From Zobellella taiwanensis (GTDB taxonomy: Bacteria > Pseudomonadota > Gammaproteobacteria > Enterobacterales > Aeromonadaceae): DNA of 64,000 nucleotides. The notes under the pieces are model-generated. The model saw only the letters and a list, made by a program, of their open reading frames with translations. It did not search any database and was not told the DNA's origin. The translations under genes and the position numbers were made by a program. Below, piece after piece: positions 36,744 through 45,334 of the stretch; the stretch's first letter is position 1, and each line of letters begins with the position of its first letter. The DNA is taken from contig NZ_PXYH01000002.1 of NCBI RefSeq assembly GCF_003012795.1, forward strand, positions 1-64,000, read 5' to 3'.

Positions 36744-37478
36744 ATGAGTTTTTCCGGTAAAGTGGTGCTGGTCACCGGGGCCAGCCGGGGCATTGGCCGG
36801 GCCACCGCCGAACTGTTTGCTGCTCGTGGCGCCACCGTCATCGGCACCGCCACCAGCGAAAAGGGCGCCGAGGCGATCAGCGCCTATCTGGGCGAAAACG
36901 GCGCCGGCCTGGTACTGAACGTCACCGATGCAGAGTCCATGAACCAGCTGCTGGATACCATCAAGCAGCGCTTCGGCGATATCGATATTCTGGTCAACAA
37001 CGCCGGCATCACCCGCGACAACCTGATGATGCGGATGAAGGACGAGGAATGGCAGGACATCCTGGACACCAACCTGACCTCGGTGTTCCGTCTGTCCAAG
37101 GCGGTGCTGCGCGCCATGATGAAAAAGCGCTTTGGCCGCATCATCACCATCGGCTCCGTCGTGGGCACCATGGGCAATGCCGGTCAGGCCAACTATGCCG
37201 CCGCCAAGGCGGGTCTGATCGGCTTCAGCAAGTCCCTGGGCCGGGAAGTGGCCTCCCGCGGCATCACCGTAAATGTGGTGGCGCCCGGATTTATTGAAAC
37301 TGACATGACGCGCGCATTGAATGACGAGCAACGAGCCGCTATCTTGTCACAGGTTCCGGCACAGCGTCTGGGTGATGCCAAAGAGATTGCATCCGCCGTT
37401 GCCTTCCTGGCATCGGAAGACGCCGGCTACATCACCGGCGAAACCCTGCACGTGAACGGCGGCATGTACATGGTGTGA
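36744..37478 (+). CDS. fabG: 3-oxoacyl-ACP reductase FabG
   Basis: A 244-aa short-chain dehydrogenase/reductase, the same length as E. coli FabG, reducing 3-oxoacyl-ACP with NADPH. The cofactor loop is TGASRGIGRATAE, NNAGITRDNLMMRMK follows, and the catalytic Ser-Tyr-Lys is visible as SVVGTMGNAGQANYAAAKAG. The end, GETLHVNGGMYMV, is standard. The ATG has AAAGGAG six bases upstream, downstream of the repeat element. A 158-base gap with a promoter separates it from acpP. Confidence 0.97.
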   Translation: MSFSGKVVLVTGASRGIGRATAELFAARGATVIGTATSEKGAEAISAYLGENGAGLVLNVTDAESMNQLLDTIKQRFGDIDILVNNAGITRDNLMMRMKDEEWQDILDTNLTSVFRLSKAVLRAMMKKRFGRIITIGSVVGTMGNAGQANYAAAKAGLIGFSKSLGREVASRGITVNVVAPGFIETDMTRALNDEQRAAILSQVPAQRLGDAKEIASAVAFLASEDAGYITGETLHVNGGMYMV

Positions 37479-37504
37479 TGAAAATCCCCGCAGTTGGCAC
37501 CTAT

Positions 37505-37537
37505 TTGACGGAAATTGCCGCATTTTTGGCATAAATT
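37505..37537 (+). promoter_or_regulatory. Probable acpP promoter
   Basis: TTGACG at 37505-37510 and a -10-like CATAAATT at 37530-37537 (spacing about 19) lie in AT-rich sequence 100 bases before acpP. An internal promoter here is known in E. coli and fits the high ACP demand. The small hairpin CCTCAAATAGG at 37552 lies between. Confidence 0.45.
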
Positions 37538-37636
37538 CTGGTTAGACCAGCCTCAAATAGGCTTGCAAACTGCGGTTAATTTAATACACTACCGCAACGA
37601 CACGCACTTGCGTATTTCTAAAGGAAAATACTGGTC

Positions 37637-37873
37637 ATGAGCAACATCGAAGAACGCGTAAAGAAAATCATTGTTGAGCAACTGGGCGTTAAGGAAGAAG
37701 AAGTCAAACCCGAAGCCTCTTTCGTTGATGATCTGGGCGCTGATTCCCTGGACACAGTTGAGCTGGTAATGGCTCTGGAAGAAGAATTCGACACCGAAAT
37801 TCCTGACGAAGAAGCGGAAAAAATCACCACCGTTCAAGCTGCGATTGATTACATCAACGCCAATCAGGAATAA
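37637..37873 (+). CDS. acpP: Acyl carrier protein
   Basis: A 78-aa, very acidic four-helix protein starting [18 protein letters not shown]. The phosphopantetheine-bearing Ser is in [19 protein letters not shown] at about residue 37. It carries growing acyl chains for all Fab enzymes. Its codon use is that of a highly expressed gene, with fewer GC-ending codons than its neighbours. The ATG has AAAGGAAAA upstream. fabF follows after 74 bases with CGGAGG before its start. Confidence 0.98.
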   Translation: MSNIEERVKKIIVEQLGVKEEEVKPEASFVDDLGADSLDTVELVMALEEEFDTEIPDEEAEKITTVQAAIDYINANQE

Positions 37874-37947
37874 CAAACCTGTACCGGAGTGGCAACCCGC
37901 CGCTTCGGTTCTTTTCCCCGTTTTAACTCCCATTCGGAGGCTCTCCT

Positions 37948-39189
37948 GTGTCCAAACGCAGAGTCGTGGTGACTGGCCTCGGTATGCTCTCTCCTGTCGG
38001 AAACTCGGTCGATGCCAGCTGGCAGGCCCTGCTGGCAGGTCAAAGCGGCATCACCAACATTGAGCACTTTGATACCACCGATTACACCACCAAGTTTGCC
38101 GGCCTGGTCCAAGACTTCGACCCGGAAGCACATGGCATTGCCAAAAAAGAAGCCCGCAAGATGGACCTGTTCATCCAGTACGGGGTGGCTGCCGGCCTGC
38201 AGGCGCTGACCGATTCCGGTCTCGACATTACCGACGCCAATGCGGATCGCGTTGGCGTGTCCATTGGCTCGGGCATCGGTGGCCTGGGGCTGATTGAACA
38301 AAACCACAGCAACCTGATGGCCAGTGGCCCGCGCAAGCTGAGTCCCTTTTTCGTGCCGTCCACCATCATCAACATGGTGTCTGGCCATCTGTCGATCATG
38401 AAAGGGCTGCGCGGCCCCAATATCGCGGCCACCACCGCCTGCACCACGGGCACCCACAGCATCGGCCTGGCGGCGCGGATGATCGCCTACGGTGATGCCG
38501 ACGCCATGCTGGCCGGCGGTACCGAAAAAGCCTCCACCCCCATGGGCATGGGCGGCTTTGCGGCGGCCCGGGCGCTGTCCACCCGCAACGACGCTCCCCA
38601 GCAAGCCAGCCGCCCCTGGGACAAGGAGCGGGATGGCTTTGTGCTGGGCGACGGCGCCGGCGTCATGATGCTCGAAGAGTACGAGCATGCGGTGGCCCGT
38701 GGCGCCCGCATCTATGCGGAGCTGGTCGGCTTTGGCATGAGCGGCGACGCCCACCATATGACGGCACCGCCCGATGACGGCAGCGGCGCCGCCGCGGCCA
38801 TGGCCAACGCCATTCGTGACGCCGGCATCGCCCCCGAGGTTATCGGATACGTCAACGCACACGGCACCTCCACCCCCCTGGGAGACGTGGCCGAGCTGCG
38901 CGGCGTGAAAAAGGTGTTTGGCGACCACGCCTATCGGCTGATGGTCAGTTCCACCAAGTCCATGACTGGCCACCTGCTGGGTGCGGCCGGGGCGGTGGAA
39001 GCCATCATCACTGTACTGGCCCTGCGGGACCAGATGGCACCGCCTACCATCAACCTGGATAACCCGGACGAAGAATGCGATCTGGATCTGGTGGCCCATA
39101 CCGCCAAGCCCGGCCAGTTTGAGTACGCCCTGTCGAATTCCTTTGGCTTCGGCGGCACCAATGGCTCATTGATTTTCAAACGCATATAA
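37948..39189 (+). CDS. fabF: 3-oxoacyl-ACP synthase II FabF
   Basis: A 413-aa elongating condensing enzyme. The active-site Cys is in [16 protein letters not shown] (about residue 164). The two His are in [12 protein letters not shown] and [15 protein letters not shown]. The end is [18 protein letters not shown] in form. The start is GTG at 37948, with CGGAGG at a good distance, giving [15 protein letters not shown] terminator follows, so pabC onwards may form a separate transcript or rely on read-through. Confidence 0.97.
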   Translation: MSKRRVVVTGLGMLSPVGNSVDASWQALLAGQSGITNIEHFDTTDYTTKFAGLVQDFDPEAHGIAKKEARKMDLFIQYGVAAGLQALTDSGLDITDANADRVGVSIGSGIGGLGLIEQNHSNLMASGPRKLSPFFVPSTIINMVSGHLSIMKGLRGPNIAATTACTTGTHSIGLAARMIAYGDADAMLAGGTEKASTPMGMGGFAAARALSTRNDAPQQASRPWDKERDGFVLGDGAGVMMLEEYEHAVARGARIYAELVGFGMSGDAHHMTAPPDDGSGAAAAMANAIRDAGIAPEVIGYVNAHGTSTPLGDVAELRGVKKVFGDHAYRLMVSSTKSMTGHLLGAAGAVEAIITVLALRDQMAPPTINLDNPDEECDLDLVAHTAKPGQFEYALSNSFGFGGTNGSLIFKRI

Positions 39190-39210
39190 TGGCCTTTTTG
39201 GCCTGAAACA

Positions 39211-39237
39211 GCCCGGCCCCAGTGCCGGGCTTTTTTA
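39211..39237 (+). terminator. Intrinsic terminator after fabF
   Basis: GCCCGGC at 39211-39217 pairs with GCCGGGC at 39224-39230, followed by six T. It lies eleven bases before the pabC ATG, so pabC expression must involve partial read-through or a promoter that I cannot see. Confidence 0.85.
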
Positions 39238-39247
39238 TCGGAATCGC

Positions 39248-40039
39248 ATGCAGAAAATCTTCAGCGAACACCAGGAGGCACTCAGCCGGGGCTGGCAACT
39301 CGGCGACGGCCATTTTACCACCCTGCACGCCCGGCGTGGTCGGCTGCGGCTGTGGCCGTACCACCAGGCACGACTGGCGGAAGCCTGCCGGCGGCTGTTG
39401 ATGGCGCCGCCGGACTGGGACGCCCTGTACCGGCAGGCGACGGCGGCGGCAGAGGACCGGGAAACGGTGGTGCGCGTCACCCTGCTGCGCGGACCCGGAG
39501 CCCGCGGCTATGGTATTGCCGGCTGTGCCGACCCGACCCTGGTGATCAATACCGCGCCGTTTCCCCAAGCCTACCTGGATTGGCGGGACACCGGCGTGGA
39601 GATCGGCGTTTGCGCCGGCCGCCTCGGGCATTCGCCCCTGCTGGCGGGGTTGAAAACCGTTAACCGGCTGGAGCAGGTGTTGCTCAAGGCCGAGCTGGAA
39701 CGGGCCGGCCTGGCGGAAGGCGTGGTGCTGGATCAGGACGGCCACGTGCTTGAGGCGGTCACCGCCAACCTGTTTTGGCGCCGGGGCGAGCATATTTATA
39801 CGCCCGTCCTCGACCGGGGCGGGGTACGCGGCACCCTGCGCGGCTGGCTGCTGGATCGGCTGGGCCATCGGGTGCGGCAGGTGCGTGCTCCCCTGCAGGA
39901 ACTGCTGGCGGCGGACGAGGCCTGGCTGTGCAATGCCCTTATGGGCATAGTGCCGGTTGCCGCCATCGCCGGCCATTCTCTGCCTTCTTCCTTTTCCACC
40001 GCAAGGGGATTACAGCAACAATATGAACAGATTGATTAA
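39248..40039 (+). CDS. pabC: Aminodeoxychorismate lyase PabC
   Basis: A 263-aa fold-type IV PLP enzyme that releases pyruvate from aminodeoxychorismate to give p-aminobenzoate for folate. The PLP lysine is in LAGLKTVNRLEQVLLKAEL, and EAVTANLFWRRGEHIYTP is the other family signature. The ATG at 39248 is close behind the fabF terminator and has no strong Shine-Dalgarno. Its 3' end overlaps mltG by 17 bases. Confidence 0.92.
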   Translation: MQKIFSEHQEALSRGWQLGDGHFTTLHARRGRLRLWPYHQARLAEACRRLLMAPPDWDALYRQATAAAEDRETVVRVTLLRGPGARGYGIAGCADPTLVINTAPFPQAYLDWRDTGVEIGVCAGRLGHSPLLAGLKTVNRLEQVLLKAELERAGLAEGVVLDQDGHVLEAVTANLFWRRGEHIYTPVLDRGGVRGTLRGWLLDRLGHRVRQVRAPLQELLAADEAWLCNALMGIVPVAAIAGHSLPSSFSTARGLQQQYEQID

Positions 40040-41030
40040 ATGGCTGGGGCGGCTGATGCTGCTGCTGACCCTGGTCATACTGGGCCTGGGCGGCTACGGC
40101 TTCAGCCAGTGGCAGAAGCTGGAGCGGATGACCATAGCCGAATCCGGGGAGCCGCTATTTGTGGTCGCCCGGGGTGAAAACAGTTTTCAGCTGATCAACC
40201 GGCTGAGCAGCGAGCCGGTGCCCGAGCTTCAGCGTCGGCTTTGGCTCAAGTTTCATCCGGAACTGGCTGCCGTACGCCAGGGCACCTACCGGCTGGAGCC
40301 GGGCATGAGCCTGCGCGAGGCGTTGATGACCTTCGTCAACGGCGATGTCTATCGTCTGCAGGTGACCCTGGTGGAGGGGTTGCGTCTGAGCGACTGGCGC
40401 GGCCGGCTGGCCGAGGCCGAGTATCTGGCGCATGAGCTGGACGGCGTGGGCGAGGCGGAGCTGGCCGGGCGGCTGGGGGCTGAACACGGCAGGCTGGAAG
40501 GCCTGTTCCTGCCGGAAACCTACAGTTATACCCCGGGCGACAGCGACTTTTCGGTGCTGAGCCGGGCCTATCAGGAAATGCAGCGCTTCCTCGACGAGGC
40601 CTGGGAGGCGCGTATGGACGGCCTGCCCATCAACAGTCCCTATGAGGCGCTGATTTTGGCTTCCATCATCGAAAAGGAAACCGGCATCGCCGAAGAGCGG
40701 CCGCTCATCGCCTCCGTGTTCGTCAACCGGCTGCGCCGGGGCATGCGGCTGCAGACCGATCCCACCGTGATCTACGGCATGGGGGAGGATTATGACGGCA
40801 ATATCCGCAAGCGGGATCTGCAGACCCATACTCCCTACAATACCTATATGATCGATGGCCTGCCGCCCACTCCCATCGCCATGCCCAGCAAGGCGTCGAT
40901 ACAGGCGGCGCTCAATCCGGTTGCCAGCGACTACTACTATTTCGTGGCCATGGGCGAGGGGCGCCATTATTTTTCCAAGACCCTGCGCGAGCACAACAAC
41001 GCGGTGCGCCGCTACATTCTGAACAGGTAA
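40023..41030 (+). CDS. mltG: Endolytic transglycosylase MltG (YceG)
   Basis: A 335-aa inner-membrane protein with one N-terminal helix (LMLLLTLVILGLGGYGF) and a periplasmic LysM-like plus YceG domain. ILASIIEKETGIAEERPLIA contains the catalytic Glu, and RLQTDPTVIYG, THTPYNTY and GLPPTPIAMPS follow, all diagnostic. It cuts nascent glycan strands and so limits their length. The ATG at 40023 overlaps pabC. tmk begins three bases after its stop. Confidence 0.95.
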   Translation: MNRLIKWLGRLMLLLTLVILGLGGYGFSQWQKLERMTIAESGEPLFVVARGENSFQLINRLSSEPVPELQRRLWLKFHPELAAVRQGTYRLEPGMSLREALMTFVNGDVYRLQVTLVEGLRLSDWRGRLAEAEYLAHELDGVGEAELAGRLGAEHGRLEGLFLPETYSYTPGDSDFSVLSRAYQEMQRFLDEAWEARMDGLPINSPYEALILASIIEKETGIAEERPLIASVFVNRLRRGMRLQTDPTVIYGMGEDYDGNIRKRDLQTHTPYNTYMIDGLPPTPIAMPSKASIQAALNPVASDYYYFVAMGEGRHYFSKTLREHNNAVRRYILNR

Positions 41031-41033
41031 GCC

Positions 41034-41657
41034 ATGAGCCGTTTTATTGTGATTGAAGGTCTGGAAGGGGCCGGCAAAAGCACGGTGCAGGCCCATGTGG
41101 TGCACTGGCTTGAAGCCCAGGGCCACAGGGTGATCACCACCCGGGAGCCCGGCGGCACACCGCTGGCGGAAAAAATGCGCGCCCTGGTGAAGGAAGTGCA
41201 CGAGGAGCCGCTGACCATGGAGGCCGAGCTGCTGCTGATGTATGCCGCCCGGGTGCAACTGGTGAAAAACCGCATTCAGCCGGCCCTGCGGGACGGCACC
41301 TGGGTGGTGGGCGACCGCCATGATCTCTCTTCCCGAGCCTACCAGGGCGGCGGACGCGGCATAGAGGATCGTCTGATTTGTCAGATCAAGCAGGCGGTGC
41401 TGGGAGACTTTAAACCGGATCTTACCCTTTACCTGGACATCGATCCCGCCGCTGGCCTGGCACGGGCCCGTGGCCGGGGCGAGCTGGATCGCATTGAGCT
41501 GGAAAAGATCGACTTTTTCGAGCGCACCCGGGCCCGTTATCTTGAGCTGGTGCAGGCCGATCCCGACTGCGAGCGGATCGACGCTTCCGGCAACGAGCAG
41601 GAAGTGAAAACACGGGTGCTGGCCTGTCTGGAGCGACGACTGTGTACCCCTGGCTGA
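41034..41657 (+). CDS. tmk: Thymidylate kinase
   Basis: A 207-aa dTMP kinase. The P-loop is [15 protein letters not shown], the DR motif is [19 protein letters not shown], and the LID segment has [15 protein letters not shown] at 41034, three bases after mltG. Its last 16 bases overlap the holB start. Length and gene position equal those of E. coli. Confidence 0.96.
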   Translation: MSRFIVIEGLEGAGKSTVQAHVVHWLEAQGHRVITTREPGGTPLAEKMRALVKEVHEEPLTMEAELLLMYAARVQLVKNRIQPALRDGTWVVGDRHDLSSRAYQGGGRGIEDRLICQIKQAVLGDFKPDLTLYLDIDPAAGLARARGRGELDRIELEKIDFFERTRARYLELVQADPDCERIDASGNEQEVKTRVLACLERRLCTPG

Positions 41658-42601
41658 CGCCGGTCTGGCAGCCGCTGCTGCAGGGGGTACGCGAGCGCCG
41701 GCTGGGCCATGCATTGCTGCTCAAGGGCATGGCGGGCCTGGGCAAGCGCGAGCTGGCCGGCAGGCTGGCAACAACATTATTATGCCAACATACAAATAAT
41801 GCCCCTTGCGGCATGTGCCATGCCTGTGAACTCAATGCCGCCGGCAGCCACTCGGATCTGCAGGTAGTTGGCCGGGAAGGGCGCAGCATCGGCATCGACG
41901 CCATCCGCGAGCTCAGCCGCATCATGGGCGAAAGCGCCCGGTTGGGCCACGGCAAGGTGGCCATTATCGAGCGGGCCGAGCTGATGACAGATGCCGCTGC
42001 CAATGCCCTGCTGAAAACCCTGGAAGAGCCGGCGGGCGAGGCCACACTGATTCTGGTGTCGTCGCAGCCGGAACGGCTGCTGCCCACCCTCATCAGCCGC
42101 TGCCAGCAGTGGCTGGTGCCGCTGCCAGATACTCAACTGGCACTGGCCTGGCTGCAGGAGCAGGGCGTGGCCGCCACTCCGGCGGCGCTCAGTATCAATC
42201 AGGGCTCGCCGCTGCAGACCCTGGACTACCTGAACACGGGGGCCGACGACAAGCGGCTGCAGTTGCTCACCGCCCTGGCCGGCCTGGGGGAGACCGCTTC
42301 TCATTTGCCGACAGTGCAGGCGGGATTGCTGGAGCAGCCGGTGCACCTGGTGTGGGTGCAGCTGTTGCTGCAGGACGCGCTGCAAGTTGCCCTGGGGGCG
42401 AAGGCGCCCCTGAAACTCGATGACTGCCAACATCTCAGCCGCCGCCTGGCAGGCACCGGGCCGCTTGCCCTGCATGAGCTGAACAGCGGCCTGCTGGAGT
42501 TGCGCCGCCGGTTGCAGCCGGGGCAGGGCAGGCCCATGAATGCCGGCCTGCAGCTGAGCCAGTGGCTGCGCCGGCTGCAACAGACACTGACCCATGAATA
42601 A
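41642..42601 (+). CDS. holB: DNA polymerase III subunit delta'
   Basis: A 319-aa clamp-loader AAA+ subunit. The modified P-loop is [15 protein letters not shown], the zinc module is [17 protein letters not shown], and the SRC motif is in [11 protein letters not shown], all as in delta'. [11 protein letters not shown] is the conserved segment before sensor 1. The GTG at 41642 overlaps the tmk end. It assembles the beta clamp with gamma/tau and delta. Confidence 0.94.
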   Translation: MYPWLTPVWQPLLQGVRERRLGHALLLKGMAGLGKRELAGRLATTLLCQHTNNAPCGMCHACELNAAGSHSDLQVVGREGRSIGIDAIRELSRIMGESARLGHGKVAIIERAELMTDAAANALLKTLEEPAGEATLILVSSQPERLLPTLISRCQQWLVPLPDTQLALAWLQEQGVAATPAALSINQGSPLQTLDYLNTGADDKRLQLLTALAGLGETASHLPTVQAGLLEQPVHLVWVQLLLQDALQVALGAKAPLKLDDCQHLSRRLAGTGPLALHELNSGLLELRRRLQPGQGRPMNAGLQLSQWLRRLQQTLTHE

Positions 42602-42621
42602 CCGATTTACTGGAGCCGATT

Positions 42622-43407
42622 TTGCTGGTTGATTCCCATTGCCACCTCGACAAACTCGATTACGGCAAAAAACACAAGTCCATGGACGAGGCCATTGCCA
42701 AGGCCGCCCAACGCGGCGTAAACCATATGCTGTGCATTGGCGTGGGGCTGTCGTCCTTTCCCGACATGCTGAAGGCCATCGCGCCTTATCCCCAGGTGTT
42801 TGCGTCCTGCGGCGTGCACCCGCTGCACCAGCATGATGAACAAAACGATCCGGCGCTGCTGCGCCGGCTGGCGGATCATCCTGCGGTGGTGGCCATCGGC
42901 GAAACCGGGCTGGATTATTTCTATGCGCCTGAGACCGCCGACCTGCAAAAACGCTCTTTTGAGCAGCATGTGAAGGTGGCGGTTGAACTGAACAAGCCGC
43001 TGATCATCCACACCCGCAGTGCACAAGAAGACACACTGGAGATTTTGCGCCAGGGCAATGCCGACAAGGTGGGCGGGGTACTGCACTGCTTCACCGAGTC
43101 CCTGGAGATGGCCGAGGCCGCCATTGAACTGGGTTTTTATATTTCCATTTCCGGTATTGTCACTTTCCGCAGCGCCGATGCCCTGCGCGAAGTGGTCAAG
43201 GCCCTGCCCCTGGAGCGGCTGCTGGTGGAAACCGACTCTCCCTGGCTGGCCCCGGTGCCGTTTCGGGGCGAGGAGAACGAGCCCGCCTACACCCGCACCG
43301 TGGCCGAGTATGTGGCCAAGCTCAAGGGGGTGCCCTACGAGCAGGTGGCCCGGCAGACTACCGCCAACTTTTTTGAGCTGTTTAAACTGGCCAAACCGGT
43401 GATGTGA
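42622..43407 (+). CDS. ycfH: TatD family metal-dependent hydrolase (YcfH)
   Basis: A 261-aa TIM-barrel amidohydrolase-superfamily nuclease. Metal ligands show in [38 protein letters not shown] and [13 protein letters not shown]. coli homologues act as 3'-5' exonucleases or deoxyribonucleases. The start is TTG at 42622 with CTGGAG upstream; no ATG lies near DSHCHLD. Last gene of the fab-holB run. The following 242 bases contain a palindrome and a heptamer satellite instead of a clear terminator. Confidence 0.93.
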   Translation: MLVDSHCHLDKLDYGKKHKSMDEAIAKAAQRGVNHMLCIGVGLSSFPDMLKAIAPYPQVFASCGVHPLHQHDEQNDPALLRRLADHPAVVAIGETGLDYFYAPETADLQKRSFEQHVKVAVELNKPLIIHTRSAQEDTLEILRQGNADKVGGVLHCFTESLEMAEAAIELGFYISISGIVTFRSADALREVVKALPLERLLVETDSPWLAPVPFRGEENEPAYTRTVAEYVAKLKGVPYEQVARQTTANFFELFKLAKPVM

Positions 43408-43435
43408 GGGGTAAGGCACAGACATTTTCTTTCTT

Positions 43436-43458
43436 GTTCCCATGCTCAGCGTGGGAAC
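43436..43458. repeat. GTTCCCA/TGGGAAC palindrome (REP-like)
   Basis: GTTCCCA at 43436-43442 pairs with TGGGAAC at 43452-43458, around TGCTCAGCG. A closely similar palindrome (TTCCCACGC and GCGTGGGAA) is at 57358-57378, so this is a dispersed family. It abuts the heptamer satellite by seven bases. Confidence 0.75.
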
Positions 43459-43465
43459 GCATAAT

Positions 43466-43577
43466 CCCCAATCCCCAATCCCCAATCCCCAATCCCCAAT
43501 CCCCAATCCCCAATCCCCAATCCCCAATCCCCAATCCCCAATCCCCAGTCCCCAGTCCCCAATCCCCAATCCCCGGT
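43466..43577. repeat. Heptanucleotide satellite, 16 units of CCCCRRT
   Basis: Read by position: units 1-11 are CCCCAAT, units 12-13 CCCCAGT, units 14-15 CCCCAAT, unit 16 CCCCGGT, without interruption. The opposite strand is GGGGATT-type, with four-G runs every seven bases, able to form G-quadruplexes. The period is not a multiple of three. The rest of the 243-base gap holds the adjoining palindrome and the nfeD upstream region; no gene. Confidence 0.97.
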
Positions 43578-43649
43578 TTCCCCGCTAGCTTCCGCCTTTC
43601 ACCTTTCCTATAGTAACCACTGTTCCATTCGCATCTGAGGTGATAATAC

Positions 43650-44072
43650 GTGCTTGCCTGGCATCTCTGGCTGATTGCCGCCCTGGTGTTATTGCTGGCC
43701 GAACTGCTCGGCACCGGCTTTTTTGCCTTTGCCATGGGCCTGGCCGCGCTTGTGGCCATGGTTGCGGCCTTGTTGGAAGTGGGATCCACCGGCCAGTGGT
43801 TTACCTTTGCCATTGCCGCTGCCGTGCTGGCGCCGCTGCTGAAAAAGGCCTTTCGCCAGTATGCGCCTTCCCGCCGCAAAAGCGGCCTGGCCGGCGAAAG
43901 CCGTCATCAAACCGGAAAACTGGTGCGCCATCATAGCGGTGAGCTGCGGCTTAAGCTTGAAGGGGATCTGTTTATGGTGCGGGCCCAGCCCGGCACCGAG
44001 CTGAAGGAAGGTGATGAAGTGGAAATCGTCCGTTTCGACGGCATTACCGCTATTGTTAAACAACCCGAATAA
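43650..44072 (+). CDS. NfeD-like membrane protein, short form
   Basis: A 140-aa protein with two to three hydrophobic helices in the first 65 residues ([34 protein letters not shown]) and a C-terminal OB-fold-like domain ([31 protein letters not shown]). The short NfeD form pairs with SPFH/stomatin proteins, and the next gene is one. The start is GTG at 43650 with GAGG nine bases upstream. The pair is thought to organise membrane microdomains or quality control; the molecular role is unsettled. Confidence 0.87.
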   Translation: MLAWHLWLIAALVLLLAELLGTGFFAFAMGLAALVAMVAALLEVGSTGQWFTFAIAAAVLAPLLKKAFRQYAPSRRKSGLAGESRHQTGKLVRHHSGELRLKLEGDLFMVRAQPGTELKEGDEVEIVRFDGITAIVKQPE

Positions 44073-44124
44073 TGTCAACGAAATAACACCAACCGCCTAA
44101 CGTCAAAAACAAGGGGATTTTGTC

Positions 44125-45075
44125 ATGGACGTGATGTTGATTATTGCCCTGGTGTTTACCGTGCTGGTGCTGGCACTGGTGATCAAGGGGCTGATGATAG
44201 TGCAGCAGTCGGAAGCCGTGGTGATCGAGCGCCTGGGCAGCTACCAGAAAACCCTGAGCCCGGGCATCAACTGGATTATTCCCTTTGTCGACAAGCCCCG
44301 CTCCATCAAGGTGCGCCGCTACCAGGCCATCGGCGGCGAGAACGTGGCCGTGGTGCAGGAAGAAACCCGTATCGACCGGCGGGAAACCGTGCTCGACTTT
44401 CCCGGCCAGTCGGTGATCACCGCCGATAACGTCAGCGTGACCGTCAACGGTGCCCTGTATTTTCAGGTGATCGATCCCGAGCGGGCCGTCTACCAGGCCG
44501 AAAACCTGATTCAGGCCATCGAGATCCTGGCCAAGACCTCGCTGCGCTCGGAAGTGGGAAAAATGGAGCTCGACAAGCTGTTTGAATCCCGGCAGGAAAT
44601 CAACGACAAGCTGCAAATCGTGATGGACGAAGCCGGCAACAAATGGGGGGTCAAGGTCACCCGGGTGGAAATACAGGACATCAATATTCCCGCCGAAGTG
44701 GAGGACGCCATGCGCAAGCAAATGGCCGCCGAGCGGGAGCGCCGGGCCCTGGTGCTGCAGGCCAGCGGCGAGCGGGAAGCCGCCATCGCCCGGGCCGAAG
44801 GGGAGAAACGCTCCAACATCCTGGTAGCGGAAGGGGAGCGGGAGGCGGCCATACTGATGGCGGACGGCCAGCGCCAGGCCATCGACAAGGTGCTGTCGGC
44901 CGGTAGCGACCGGCTGGATCCGCAACTGGTGGTAGGCTACCTGCTGGGGCTGGAATACCTGAAAACCCTGCCCGACATCGGCAAGGAGGGTGATCGCATC
45001 TTCCTGCCCTATGAAGCCAGCAGCGTACTCGGCGCCGTGGGCAGCATAGAAGCCTTGCTGAAGGGGAAGGTGTAG
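44125..45075 (+). CDS. qmcA: SPFH/stomatin family protein (QmcA-like)
   Basis: A 316-aa protein with one N-terminal membrane helix (MLIIALVFTVLVLALVIKGL), an SPFH/band-7 domain (about 25-190, with RLGSYQKTLSPGINWIIPF) and a long coiled coil rich in Glu, Ala and Arg (about 200-265: AAERERRALVLQASGEREAA). It forms large membrane-bound oligomers and is partnered with NfeD, encoded 52 bases upstream. The ATG at 44125 lies behind AAGGGG. QmcA suppresses loss of FtsH/HtpX quality control in E. coli. Confidence 0.93.
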   Translation: MDVMLIIALVFTVLVLALVIKGLMIVQQSEAVVIERLGSYQKTLSPGINWIIPFVDKPRSIKVRRYQAIGGENVAVVQEETRIDRRETVLDFPGQSVITADNVSVTVNGALYFQVIDPERAVYQAENLIQAIEILAKTSLRSEVGKMELDKLFESRQEINDKLQIVMDEAGNKWGVKVTRVEIQDINIPAEVEDAMRKQMAAERERRALVLQASGEREAAIARAEGEKRSNILVAEGEREAAILMADGQRQAIDKVLSAGSDRLDPQLVVGYLLGLEYLKTLPDIGKEGDRIFLPYEASSVLGAVGSIEALLKGKV

Positions 45076-45117
45076 CAAGCTTCCCTATCACGGACGGCAC
45101 CATGAGCCCGTTCGACC

Positions 45118-45161
45118 ATTGCCGCTTTGCGTCAACTTGCGGGCGGACCGCCCGCGCTCCA
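45118..45161 (+). repeat. Dispersed GC-rich repeat, direct copy
   Basis: ATTGCCGCTTTGCGTCAAC followed by TTGCGGGCGGACCGCCCGCG and CTCCA. It contains the stem GCGGGCGG/CCGCCCGC. It matches the copies at 57281 and 57387, with a few changes in the first stem. Confidence 0.75.
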
Positions 45162-45177
45162 CCCGGGTCTTGTGTTT

Positions 45178-45204
45178 CTGGAGCGCAGGCGGCTCGCCTG
45201 CATT
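45178..45204 (-). repeat. Dispersed GC-rich repeat, inverted half copy
   Basis: CTGGAGCGCAGGCGGCTCGC then CTGCATT is the reverse complement of the repeat's second half (GCGCTCCA end). With 45118-45161 it forms a tail-to-tail pair that could fold into a larger hairpin downstream of the qmcA-like gene. Confidence 0.6.
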
Positions 45205-45257
45205 AGCGCCCTCGGGCGCTCCCTTCTCTTTCCCTCCGACCAAAGTCTAACCCATAT

Positions 45258-45328
45258 TGTCAACACATCGCCTTGATGAACCTCTTGTGTACTGATATTT
45301 TTGTTTCATATCCGTTAGATTGTTGACA
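45258..45328. promoter_or_regulatory. Candidate PrpR (GntR) operator pair
   Basis: TGTCAACA at 45258-45265 and its reverse complement TGTTGACA at 45321-45328 lie 55 bases apart in the AT-rich region before the GntR gene, the second one seven bases from its ATG. FCD-type GntR proteins bind short TTGTNNACAA-like palindromes. A site against the start codon would fit autorepression. The exact promoter was not resolved. Confidence 0.45.
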
Positions 45329-45334
45329 GTTTAA

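Noticed and set aside
42607-43569. A minus-strand frame encoding repeated GIGDWGL units
   Set aside because: The repeat is merely the translation of the CCCCAAT satellite, and the rest is antisense to tatD. A 7-base period cycles through all three frames, giving a 7-residue repeat without selection.
43466-43577. CRISPR array
   Set aside because: Units are 7 bases, directly adjacent and without spacers; no cas genes are nearby.
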